A stretch of DNA of 64,000 nt from Eulemur rufifrons (taxonomy: Eukaryota; Chordata; Mammalia; Primates; Lemuridae). Below the pieces are notes generated by a model. The model was not told where the DNA came from. It saw only the letters and a program-made list of their open reading frames with translations, and did no database searches. Numbering within the stretch: the first letter of the stretch is position 1; each line of letters starts with the position of its first letter. The stretch covers positions 6,647,501 to 6,711,500 of the forward strand of contig NC_091008.1 of assembly GCF_041146395.1 (NCBI RefSeq). The letters run 5' to 3'. Made by a program: the position numbers and the translations under genes. Below, one piece after another: positions 41,798 to 56,759 of the stretch.

Positions 41798-43035
41798 AAT
41801 AAACCATACGGAATCTAAGAAAAGCCGTAAACCTCTCCCAGACAATTAAAGCCTGCATTTCAAACAAGGTTTCTGGTAGAAATCAAGGAGTGGGAAACCT
41901 GTGTCCATGATGTCAGTATAATTTTTAGATAGTTTTTTAAAAAAATTATTTAAAGCTGTTATGAAATAAACGTTTAGCTTAAGCTAGAGACGGATGCAAT
42001 CAGTAAGTTCAGCAAGCGCAGAAACAACTATTTCTCGAAAGCTGCTCTGACTCCCTCCAAATGTCCAGTGTTGTTCTCTGTGATAGACCCAGGCTGAGCC
42101 GAGAAAGATATTTTAAATGACATACATTTTGCAAATAGACTTTTCTAGTTTTAGGATTAGAGCAATGTTATAATCGCCCCCCCCCTTTTTTCCCCAAATA
42201 CAAGTGAATTCGATTCATACGTGTTTCTGGTCTTCCCAGTGTCTGGCATACAGCTTCTCCTCTTAACAGCTGCTGTCCCTAAATCCGTGTCCAATTCAGG
42301 AGCCGAAGGCAGAGAGGAGATGGGCTAGGGAAAAGCTCAGATCTAGAATTTTTTTTTTTCCAGAATAAATAACTTCTGTCTCCCAAGAAAACTCAACAGC
42401 CAAGATTGAGTCATCCTCGGGGTGGCCCGGGACCCCCGGGAGGCACCGCAGACCTAACTCTGGGGTCCTTGGTGGATGGTCACCCAAGCGCAGGCTTAGC
42501 TGTTTACGACCTTCTTCCTGGAGGTGCCTGGGACGCTGGTGGCCGCCATCTGTCTGTGCTCGCAGATTGGGAGCAGCTGCAGAAGGTATGAATATTCAAC
42601 AGGACGAGCAGCTGTTAGGAAGAAACAAGAAGCTGTTGGGATCCTGGTTTCAGGCACACCCTGGATTTCTTCTCTTTCCTCGAGGATGCAAAATGGAGAA
42701 TGGAGTGTCTGCCTTCTCTCTTTTTCTTTCCCCCCTTTTCAGAGGCACTGATGGAAGGAGTCTATAAGGCAAGTCCCACAGAAATGGCCTCTTCTTTCCT
42801 GGGCCTCCCCGTTGCCTCTTTAAATCTCTCTTCCAGTTTGTGCTCCAGTATTTTTTGCAGAGGGGTTGCAGGCCGCCAGCTGTGACGATTGAAACATTTC
42901 CCCCAAACGATCCCTTTTTCTTTGTGTTAGACCTTTAGTAATTAACAGCAAAATGATAGGCTATCCATGAGTCAGCTCCCCAAAGCTGAGAAATAAAAGG
43001 ACAAATTCATCGAAATGTTAGCTAGAATGTCATTC

Positions 43036-43390
<355 letters not shown>

Positions 43391-43689
43391 TTAAAAAAAA
43401 AAAATCCACAAATAATGGATCAGACAAGATATAATAAAGTCACCGCCAGGAAAGAGCTGGCACGCAGCCAAGATGCACTAGGAATTGAACCCAGGAAGCG
43501 ACTAAAGTCCGTATTCTGTGCAGTACTGCGGTGCTACACGTTGTTACCGTGTGTAAGCAGGTTTCACGCGTGTATTTCTGTTTCATGATCAGCAACTCGA
43601 CTTTTGATGTTGATGACGAGTGTGTGTCTACAAAAGCCTCAGAAAGACCGATGCAGGGCCTGAAAATAGGAAACAAAAATCCTGGGCTC

Positions 43690-43930
43690 AGTTGTTAGAA
43701 CTTAATTTAAAAACAAGCCTAACTGCTTTCTAGGTAAATGACTATTAACGGTACTAAGACTTTCTTGGTTTCAGCTCCTGACTTGTAAAATGGGGACAAT
43801 GTCACGTCTGTTAAAGAGTTCTGAGCTTTAGCACCGATGAATGCGACACGGCTGGCCATGTGCCTTCTCGCCGTAGGGTCGCAGAAAACGATAACGTGTT
43901 ACTATTATTGTTGCCGTTGCTATTATTGTT
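43690..43930 (+). mobile_element. MIR SINE
   Basis: 'CAGCTCCTGACTTGTAAAATGGGGACAA' resembles the MIR 'CTCATCTGTAAAATGGGGATAA' segment, followed by the diverged 3' region and a short ACTATTATTGTTG tail. Sense strand; starts near 43690. Confidence 0.65.
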
Positions 43931-43995
43931 AAAATCACCGCCCGGCTTGGGACGAGGGCTCATTCGAATGAGCCCTGAGATGGGGGTGGCACGTG

Positions 43996-44735
43996 ATGGA
44001 GGTTAAGAGCGTGGGTTCTGCCGTATTCAAATTCCTACTTAGTATTCAAATTCCTACTTAGTATTCAAATTACTACCTGGTATTCAAATTCCTACCTAGT
44101 ATTCAAATCACTACCTAGTATTCAAATTACTACCTAGTATTCAAATTCCTACTTAGTATTCAAATTCCTACCTAGTATTCAAATTCCTACTTAGTATTCA
44201 AATTCCTATCTAGTATTCAAATTCCTACCTGGTATTCAAATTCCTACCTAGTATTCAAATTCCTACTTAGTATTCAAATTACTATCTGGTATTCAAATTC
44301 CTACTTAGTATTCAAATTCCTACTTAGTATTCAAATTCCTACCTAGTATTCAAATTCCTACTTAGTATTCAAATTCCTACCTAGTATTCAAATTCCTACT
44401 TAGTATTCAAATTCCTACCTAGTATTCAAATCCCTACTTAGTATTCAAATTCCTACCTAGTATTCAAATCCCTACTTAGTATTCAAATTACTACCTAGTA
44501 TTCAAATTCCTACCTAGTATTCAAATTCCCACCTAGCTGCTTACTTGCTTGGTGGTCGTGTGCGAGTCACTTCGCCAGGTTCCACTGGTAAATCGGGAAT
44601 GACACCAGCGTGCGCTTCTCTGAGTCCCTTTGCGGATTTGTGCTGCGTTACCAGGCAACGGTTTAACCCCGACACTGGCACGTGGCGAGCGCACAATCCA
44701 TGTTAGCTCTGGCCATTGTTATTTTTCCGTTAGTA
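43996..44735 (+). mobile_element. MIR SINE split by the minisatellite
   Basis: 'GAGGTTAAGAGCGTGGGTTCTG' before 44023 matches the MIR 5' core. After 44535 the text resumes with the MIR 3' half: 'CTGCTTACTTGCTTGGTGG', 'GAGTCACTTCGCC', 'GGTAAATCGGGAATGA', and a tail like 'GGCACGTGGCGAGCGC'. The element is old and diverged. The 513-bp array accounts for the gap between the halves. Confidence 0.75.
44023..44535 (+). repeat. 19-bp minisatellite, 27 units, inside a MIR
   Basis: Twenty-seven units of GTATTCAAATTCCTACTTA follow one another with exactly 19 bases each and no indel (starts at 44023, 44042, 44061 and so on to 44517). The first eight bases never change. Variation is confined to positions 11-12 (TC, CC, TA, CA), 14 (one C), and 16-19 (CTTA, CCTA, CCTG, TCTA, TCTG). 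Units 16-24 strictly alternate CTTA and CCTA endings, a 38-bp higher-order repeat. The array interrupts a MIR at the place where MIR reads 'TTCAAATCC', so the unit was probably seeded there. Confidence 0.97.
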
Positions 44736-44739
44736 TTTG

Positions 44740-46088
44740 TCTTATCCAAAAATTAGGACACATTATTTGCAGAAATAACCTTCTTTAGGTTTATCTCGAT
44801 AGGCTTCAGGAGACAATGAGACTGCCATCAAATTTGCATGGCCCTTGTTTCTAACCATAAGAAGTAACTTCTTTATCAATTTAGGAAAAAAAAGATCTGT
44901 TAAAAAAAAAACTCTCTAGGTTAGTAAGGTTAAACGGAGAAGGCTCAGGTCAGTGGAAGGAAGATGGTCCAGGGAGGCCCAGGCCTGCCAGTGATCAGCG
45001 ACGTCCGTGGCTTTGGCCAAGGCCTTGGACATCACAAGGCCTCAATACCCTCCTCCGTAAAACAAGGCAGTTTGGACAGACGATCTCTAAGGCCGAATAT
45101 TCTCTGACTCTGATCTAACGAGGTCTTATCACTCCACTTTGGCTCTCTGAGAAGGAAACTGTGGAGTTTTGAAGTGGGATGAGAGTCAGGGAATAGCATA
45201 AAATATAAAAAATAGCTCTTCTTGTCCTCCTGTTCCACGATAATTTTTTTCTCAGTTGATGTAATCGTTGGCTTTTTTTTTTTTTTAAGCTTTCCCCTAA
45301 AAGGTCCAGATGCTATGATTTCATCAACCACAAACAAATGGGGCAGGGCTGGGGAGGTCCTGGGAAAATGCACATAATTCCTGGAAAACAAAGTTTATAT
45401 CCCTAACTAGTTGTCCCCAAAGGGCTACACGGACTCAGACCGATTAGCACTCTGAAACCAAACGAGTCATGATGGATTGAAAAATGTCCATCTCGATTAG
45501 TGCTATATTCAAATTATTAACGCCAGATAACTTACATTAACTTATCTTGCGCTTGGATTTTTATGTGAAGTATCAATCAACCGTGATTAGTCTTTCTCTG
45601 TGTCCCCAGAGAACATGTTTGGCCACTAACATGGTGACTATACACCCAGTGATACTAAGTTCAAATAGTCAACTAGTTTCTGGCCAAAAATCACTCTAAA
45701 GATTATAACTAAATCAACTGCTCTCTTCTGTTTTTGGGCAGCCATTCAAAAGTGCAATTTCTCTCACAGTTTAGGATGTGTGCATCCCTTTATAAATAAT
45801 TATAAACATGTAAAAACTTCCCGGTGGCTGAACACATGGGCTTGGAAGTGGGGTGGAACTTACGAATCGATGGTCCTCGCGTGCTTTGACTCACTTTCTC
45901 CGAATGGGAGTAGGATTTAAAGTACAGGAAATGTCTGGTGGGAACAAAAAGGGGATGTGTTAATGTTACAATACAGAAAACCAAGAACAAAAGCAACATT
46001 GTGAAAGTTAGATTGTTTACTTCAATCAGCACTAACCTAGCAAGAGAAGAATTCTATGTTATGATGTCTAACACAAGAAAGGACTGTT
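44740..46088. other. GIMD1 intron, nothing recognised
   Basis: Unique-looking intronic DNA between the MIR/minisatellite and the Alu at 46089. Confidence 0.55.
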
Positions 46089-46424
46089 GGCCGGGCGCGG
46101 TGGCTCACGCTTGTCATCCTAGCACTCTGGGAGGCCGAGGTGGGTGGATCGTTTGAGCTCAGGAGTTCGAGACCAGCCTGAGCAAGAGCGAGACCCCGTC
46201 TCTACTAAAAATAGAAAGAAATGATCTGGACAGCTAAAAATATATATAGAAAAAATTAGCCAGGCGTGGTGGTTGCATGCCTGTAGTCCCAGCTACTCGG
46301 GAGGCTGAGGCAGAAGGATTGCTTGAGCCCAGGAGTTTGAGGTTGCTGTGAGCGAGGCTGACGCCACAGCACTCTAGCCCAGGCAAGAGAGTGAGACTCT
46401 GTCTCAAAAAAAAAAAAAAAAAAA
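46089..46424 (+). mobile_element. lemur-type Alu
   Basis: Full-length Alu with A20 tail; flanks AAAGGACTGTT and AAAGGATTGTT. Lies in the GIMD1 intron. Confidence 0.95.
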
Positions 46425-46984
46425 GGATTGTTTATGCCGAATAGTTTATTTAGCATGCACATTTGTAACAGTACAGTGATACTATATTCCCAAAATATTT
46501 AATAACAAATACAGTGCAGGCTTCAGCCAATAAATATGGGGGGATAGGTTGGAGATGGCATTTGAAGGGTTAAGGGCAGAGCTATTTACTAACTTGTACA
46601 TGAACACTTCAATATCTGACAGTCAGCATGAGCACACAACGGTGCACCGGGTGAATATCACGTCTGGCTCTAAATCTGATAAACTTCCCAAGATGAGAGT
46701 GATCAAGGATCAATGGCTTATGTGTATAGAAATAAAACCCCAATGCTATGCACTTCCCAATCATGCTTGCGTATGTTAATTCCCTTGTTCATTACTACGT
46801 GTTTTTCAAGAGTCAGCCCAAGGCATCTTCACATACAGGAAGGGGGTCCCTCCCCTTGACCCCCACTTTCCACCCCCACCTCCCAAAGGGCTAAATGTTC
46901 ACCTCTGTAGCACCAACATGATTTCTATGGTAACGCTTATAACAAATTGGAAGTATTTTTTTCCCTCTCTGTCCCCCTTCTTCA

Positions 46985-47135
46985 GCTCTGAGTTTAGTCA
47001 ATACGCAAGAATCTCCACTAGCTATAAACAGAAAACATTATCTGTCTTGTTCTACACTTTGTTCCTACCATGTAGAACATGCCAAGAACAAAGTAGATGT
47101 TCAATAAATATTTGCAGAAGGTATAAATAATCTGG
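46985..47135 (+). mobile_element. L2-like 3' tail
   Basis: 'ACATGCCAAGAACAAAGTAG' and 'TGTTCAATAAATATTTGCAG' resemble the LINE2 3' terminus ('..GTAGGCGCTCAATAAATATTTG'). Confidence 0.5.
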
Positions 47136-47149
47136 ACTGCTTTTTAAAA

Positions 47150-47270
47150 AAAAAAAATTTTTTTTTTTGTAAAGACAGAGTCTCCCTTGTTGCCCAGTCT
47201 GGTCTCAAACTCCTGGCCACAAGCAATGCTCCTCCCGCAACCTCTCAAAGTGCTGAGATTACAGGCGTTA
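47150..47270 (-). mobile_element. old Alu monomer or single-arm fragment
   Basis: Antisense single arm: 'TAAAGACAGAGTCTCCCTTG' to 'GAGATTACAGGCGTTA'. It looks like a free right monomer or an AluJ fragment. Confidence 0.75.
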
Positions 47271-47271
47271 A

Positions 47272-47400
47272 GTGCTTCTTACAATTCAGATTCCCAGGCT
47301 CCAGCCCTAAAGGTTCGGATGCATTTTTAGCAAGTTTTCCAGGTGATTCTGATGCCAATGATCCAGGAAACTTTTTATTCTCAGAGCCTGGATCTAATGT
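47272..47400. mobile_element. MER5A-like hAT element
   Basis: 'CAGATTCCCAGGCTCCAGCC' and 'TTTTCCAGGTGATTCTGATG' are MER5A-type sequence, lying between an Alu monomer and an MLT1-like LTR. Confidence 0.65.
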
Positions 47401-47424
47401 ATCTAAGACTTTATTAATTTTTTC

Positions 47425-47845
47425 AGTTAGTTTGCTCTGGCTGCCATGACAAAGTGCCACAAATTGGGTGGTTTAGACAACAGATACTTACTGTCTCAGT
47501 TCTGGAGGCTAGATGTCTGAAATTGAGGTGTTGGCAGGGTTGGTTCCTTCTGAGGGCTACAAGGGAAGGATCTTTTCCAGGTCTCTTTCCTTGGCTTGTA
47601 GATGACCATCTTCATACTCACATGGCGTTCTCCCTGTATTCGTGTCTTTGTGCAAGTTTTCCTGTTTTATTAATATAAGGATACCAATCATATTGGATTA
47701 GGGACTCACTCTAATGACCTCATCTTAACTAATTATATCTGCAACAACTCTATTTCCAAATAAGATCACATTCTGATGAACTGGGGATTAGGTCTTCAAC
47801 ATATGAATTTGGGGGAGGTCTACTAATTTTACTATGTCACCATTA
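47425..47845 (-). mobile_element. MLT1-like MaLR LTR, antisense
   Basis: 'GTTTGCTCTGGCTGCCATGA', 'CAGTTCTGGAGGCTAGATGT', 'CCTTGGCTTGTAGATGACCA', 'CATATTGGATTAGGGACTCA' and 'CTTCAACATATGAATTTGGG' run through nearly a whole MLT1-type LTR in reverse. Confidence 0.85.
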
Positions 47846-48369
47846 ACTAAAATGGGAGGTTGACATCGCATGAATAATTAGATTTAGGCAAGAGTTATGT
47901 TCTTGAAAAGTTGGGTTAATTAAAATTTTGCAAACAAATCTGTGTTTTAAAGGCACATAAAATATACTCATTAAAGTGCTCCTTTGAAAATTCTTTTGTA
48001 AAGTTTAGAATCTTTCTGTTAAAATAATTATCCCCCTAACGTACTGATCTTGAAAGTTTAATGCAGATTTTCATGAAACAAGGTATTAATATATAGAAGC
48101 AGAAATATGCAATTATTGTATGGTGTAGACAGGCAAATTTTGAACAGATATGAGGAGAAATTTTGGGTCTATTCCTGGAGAGAGTCCCCCTGAATACAAA
48201 ACAGAACATGCAGACTTCAGGCACAACCAACCGAAGAGCAAAAGAGAAGCTTCACGGGAAATTACAATACTGTGTCACAGAGATTAATTAAACTTCAAAA
48301 CTAAACCCTCAAAACAAATGATAAAACTCTAAGCCTTGTATCTGAGACGGTGATAAATTTTAAAGTAAT

Positions 48370-48490
48370 TCGACTGCTATTTATTGAGAGTTTACAATGT
48401 GCTAGAAGCTTTGATTGATAAGGAAAGGCACGGAGCTTGCCTTCAAAGAGCCCTCCGTCAAGCTGTAAAGACAGATCCGTAAATAACTGA
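48370..48490 (-). mobile_element. L2/MIR-like fragment, antisense
   Basis: 'TGCTATTTATTGAGAGTTTA', 'CAATGTGCTAGAAGC' and 'CTTGCCTTCAAAGAGC' resemble the reverse complement of the LINE2/MIR 3' end. Confidence 0.5.
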
Positions 48491-48619
48491 CTCCGATGGA
48501 AGCCAGACCGTATCAGGAGTTGTCACTGTAACCATGATCGTGACATGTTTCTGAGTTTAAATATTGTGTCCCACAGTTCTCATGAATACTTTCATGTTGG
48601 ATTTACATATCCTGATTCT

Positions 48620-48700
48620 TTCCTTGTTTCCTTCCTTCCTTTTTCCCTTTCTTCCCTCCTTCTCTCTCTTTCTTCCTCATTTCCTTCTTTCTTTTCAATC
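48620..48700. repeat. polypyrimidine (CCTT/CT) tract
   Basis: Almost pure C/T over 80 bases ('CCTTCCTTCCTTTTTCCC', 'TTCTCTCTCTTTCTTCCTC'). Confidence 0.9.
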
Positions 48701-48851
48701 ATTCAGTATTACAAATACTAATCCTGTATTTGTTAAACGCATTGAAAACAGTTTCCCAGACTGTCTTTCAAATTTCTCAAGATTTCTTTAAAGCCAGAGT
48801 TTACACTAACGCGTGGGCAATTCAGCCTCTCTCTACAGGTCAATTTCCCCA

Positions 48852-48903
48852 CGTTATAATGGAGACAATAGTAGCATCGTTATAATGGAGACAATAGTAG
48901 CAT
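48852..48903 (+). repeat. 26-bp perfect tandem duplication
   Basis: The unit starting CGTTATAATGGAGACAATAG occurs twice without mismatch at 48852-48877 and 48878-48903, 43 bases before the tRNA-Cys half. The lack of divergence suggests a recent event or an assembly artefact. Confidence 0.95.
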
Positions 48904-48946
48904 CTCCACAAAGCATCGTGTTACTTCGAAAAAGAGAAAGAGTTGT

Positions 48947-48981
48947 GGGGGTATAGCTCAGGGGGAGAGCATTTGACTGCA
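48947..48981 (+). pseudogene. tRNA-Cys(GCA) 5' half, tailless retropseudogene
   Basis: The 35 bases begin GGGGGTATAGCTCAGG and end GACTGCA, i.e. the acceptor 5' strand, D arm with A box (TAGCTCAGGGG), anticodon stem and the GCA anticodon of tRNA-Cys. I see two differences from the usual D loop. Everything after the anticodon is missing and there is no poly(A) tail. A direct repeat flanks it: AAAAGAGAAAGAGTTGT before (from 48930) and AAAAGAGAGAAAGACTGT after (48981-48998). The structure fits the tailless retropseudogenes described for mammals, made by L1 machinery from a truncated or cleaved tRNA. It cannot act as a tRNA. Confidence 0.82.
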
Positions 48982-48998
48982 AAAGAGAGAAAGACTGT

Positions 48999-53675
<4,677 letters not shown>

Positions 53676-55620
53676 CCCCTAGCTCTTTTATCTTGCATCT
53701 TGGTGATACGGTTGTAATTTTTGCATTGCACTTAGAACCAGAACTTGTGTCTCCATTTATGTAGCTAAAGCACACGGATAATGTATACTTGTGACACTTT
53801 TATATTTTAAAAGGTACAACGTAGCATTTCCCTGAAAAGCATAGGAGGTGTATTCATGTCCCTTCAACGCACCAGTTATAAGCAACAGTGAGCTGCTCCC
53901 TCACCCACTAAGAATTTGAAAATATGATTGCTTGTATTAAGCCAAGCAAATCAACATACAACAGTTAGAAACGCATTGTGTTCCTAGTCTAAGAGAATTA
54001 CAAAACTATTTGAAACATTATGAATATCGAACTAGTGACAAGAGCAGCAAATGAACGGGGTGGGCAGCATCTAAAAGTCTAAAAAACGGATTTCAGTGGG
54101 AGCGGAGGGAGGGGAAGGACAGTTTGAGTAATGAACATCGCCAGTGAGGGAAACAGTGCTGAGAGACCGAGTCCTCATTTGATGTACAAGTAATCTTCTG
54201 AACAGGAATTCAACTTCTAAAGAAATGTGGTATCACAAATGGGGCCAGAAACACTGGTTTCCGGAAACATCCTCTATCATAAACTGGTATGAACATAGTG
54301 TACATCTGGGCTAGACTATTTCAATATTTAGTTGGGGAAAATGACTGTGACTATTTCAAAAGACTTTGTCACCAAGTCTTTATTCCCAAAAGAATAACGT
54401 ATTTTGAGGACAAGGTAACTTTTGAAAGTGACACTGGGTTATCCACACGTTAATGTTCTGTTCATATTCAGTTTTTCAGAATGAAGATATAACATCTATA
54501 ATCAGGTTCTAGATCCTGGCCCACCAGAGCTCTGTGGATTTAAATAAATGAACTTTAATTACACCTTTTATAACATGCAATATTGTTTTACAGTTGTTGT
54601 TAGGGCTTACGGGAGGCTGGAGACGGATGCATTGCTAGTATGTTCTGTTACGCACGCGTGTTTTCAGCGTCTACACTCCTGCTTCCGCGGATCCCTTCCC
54701 CTTTTGGTCGTCCAGATCCTTCGTAACCATCTCAAAGTTGTGACCCTGTGGTTCGTAATTTCTAAGTTAATTCTCACTGTTCCTATAATACTTGTAAAAT
54801 GAGGGAGAAGAGATGTCTGACATGTTAATATATGTGTTAAGTTTGGGGCTATAATTTAACATAGTAACAGTATGATGGTACACGAAAAAGCAAGATGTAT
54901 CAATTTTAAATGCTCCCTAAAGATAATAACCTATAAATTATCTTTCATGATGTACGCAAAGGATCTTTATAAAATAGCTGGAAGGAAAAAAATAGAATGC
55001 TGTTTGCATGATCAATTTATTGGAAACTACAGTGACACCACTTTACAGCGTGTTTATTAAATTCAAGACACAGTTGGAAATTTCACTTTTTTTAAAAAGT
55101 CACTTTAAGCATGATTAGTCAGGGTTACTTTGGTAGCAAAGCAAAAATGTTCAAATGTTGTATGACCTAGCTTTTATGTCCGGCTCTTAGAATTAGTAGT
55201 TGATCATTTTCAATATTATTACAATATGGCTAGTTAATAGCTCTGACAAAAATCGCCACTTGTCATGTCTGAAGAGAGTACATTTATAATTGAGGTTCAC
55301 AATGTATTAATCCAAGTGCTTGAAATTTCATGCATCATGTGCCCACAGATAAGATACTAAACACTAATCGAGTTCAATTACCTAAATGTATAAAGAAAAA
55401 ACCTGCTAACCAATATCCCTGCTAAGAAACGAATTATCACAACACATAAGCAACTTCCTCTCTCCATTATAAATGCTCATAAACCACGGGTAAAAATGCA
55501 GTGTTTCCCCAGTCAATTGAAAACAGGATATAGCAGGTAAAAGACCAGGTAACTCTAGAAGAGAAATAACACAAAAACGAGCCAGTCATATTTCAGGTAC
55601 AGGTGACAAATATAATCCTT
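53676..55620. other. intergenic spacer, no gene recognised
   Basis: No repeat or domain recognised; ends at the predicted AIMP1 cleavage region. Confidence 0.55.
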
Positions 55621-55626
55621 TTTATT
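55621..55626 (-). promoter_or_regulatory. AIMP1: AIMP1 poly(A) signal
   Basis: The minus strand reads AATAAA here, 49 bases past the AIMP1 stop codon. A canonical hexamer at this distance predicts a very short 3' UTR with cleavage near 55600. This agrees with my memory of a short AIMP1 3' UTR; the cleavage site itself is inferred. Confidence 0.75.
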
Positions 55627-55674
55627 GTTATTAAAGTCTTCTCCACTGTACGTCCGTAACAAAAGCGTTTTGTT

Positions 55675-55841
55675 TTACTTGATCCCGCTGTTGGCCATGG
55701 TCTGAGCCCGACACACGCCCTTCCCTTTGACCTCGAAGGGGGCTCCTTTGTACGTGGCCACACGCTCCTCGTTCGTGTACAGGTCCGGCTGGATCTGCTC
55801 CCAGACCTTCTTCTTGGGGTTCAGCTCCTTGTCAGGCTCTC
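55675..55841 (-). CDS. AIMP1: AIMP1 last coding exon with stop
   Basis: This is the terminal AIMP1 exon, encoding about the last 55 residues: it starts 'GEPDKELNPKKKVWEQIQPD', ends 'GKGVCRAQTMANSGIK' and has a TAA stop at 55675-55677. This is the EMAP-II-specific C-terminal extension that packs on the OB-fold as a pseudo-dimer interface in AIMP1 and vertebrate TyrRS. The acceptor is pyrimidine-rich 'CCCCCCCTCCGCAG' and the exon enters in phase 1, completing the glycine split from the previous exon (167 bases). The 3' untranslated region is short, with AATAAA about 50 bases past the stop. The gene is tail to tail with the GIMD1 relic, about 5 kb away. Confidence 0.97.
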
Positions 55842-56469
55842 CTGCGGAGGGGGGGAAGAAAAACACAAGAAAAACACACAGCTAACACACAAAGACGTTA
55901 ACGAAATTATCCACAGGGATTTCTAGTGAATTGTCTTGGCAGCATTTTCCGACCTTTAGACATAGTCAAAATTTTAATGTTTATTTTTATGTCAGTAGTT
56001 TATGTTCTTGACTGGCAAAATAAAATAACGATTGCTGTTTCCTGATGAATGTTAAAGACATTATTTTTACTTTTATAATAAATATTTTTTACAGATAATA
56101 CAGCTCTACAAATTTGTTCCCTGAATTAAAAGAAAAATACAAGACACACATTTTATCGTTACATTTGAAGAGAAAGGGTGAAGACGTGAAAACGCATTTT
56201 GGTGTATTCTATACACTTTCACACCCGGCCGGGGCCGAGTATGGTTTACTGTGTTTCAACGTACAGTAGGAAGGACTGGACTTCAGATTTCTCGTCACTA
56301 CTGGAGAGCGGCTCACATGCTGGGATTCTCTAGCTAACTACAGCCACTCTGCCACTTGGTGAGAGGAAGAGAGACAGAACGAAGCAGTGAGGTGGTAAGA
56401 ACAAGCATTTTCTAAGCACAGGGAGATATGTTACTGCCTAAAATTCACACAACACTGACTCTAACTTCT

Positions 56470-56759
56470 TTTCTTAGTTTTTTTTTAATTTTTTGAGACG
56501 GAGTCTCACTCTGTTGCCCAGGCTAGAGTGCAGTGGCGTCATCACAGCTCATAGCAACCTCAAGCGATCCTCCTGCCCTCAGCCTCCCGAGTAGCTGGGA
56601 CTACAGGCAGGCCGACTTGCTGGGCTAATTTTTTTCATTTTTTGTAGAGACAGGGTCTTGCTCTTGCTCAGGCTGGTCTTGAACTCCTGGCCTTCAGCAA
56701 TCTTCCTACCTTGGCCTCAGAAAGTACCAGGATTACGGGTGTGAGCCACTGCGCCCAGC
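56470..56759 (-). mobile_element. old AluJ-like element in AIMP1 intron
   Basis: Plus-strand text from 'TTTTTGAGACGGAGTC' to 'GCGCCCAGC' with the ancestral left arm. It has the same orientation as AIMP1 transcription, in the 3.1 kb last intron. Confidence 0.92.

Noticed and set aside
42406..42595. GC-rich block in the GIMD1 intron with an acceptor-like CTGTGCTCGCAG and a donor-like GTATGA 20 bases on
   Set aside because: A 20-base microexon without support from the protein family; the CCCGGG-ACC-CCCGGG inverted repeat there is probably incidental.
44023..44535. CRISPR-like periodic array
   Set aside because: Units are directly adjacent with no unique spacers, and the genome is a primate; it is a minisatellite.
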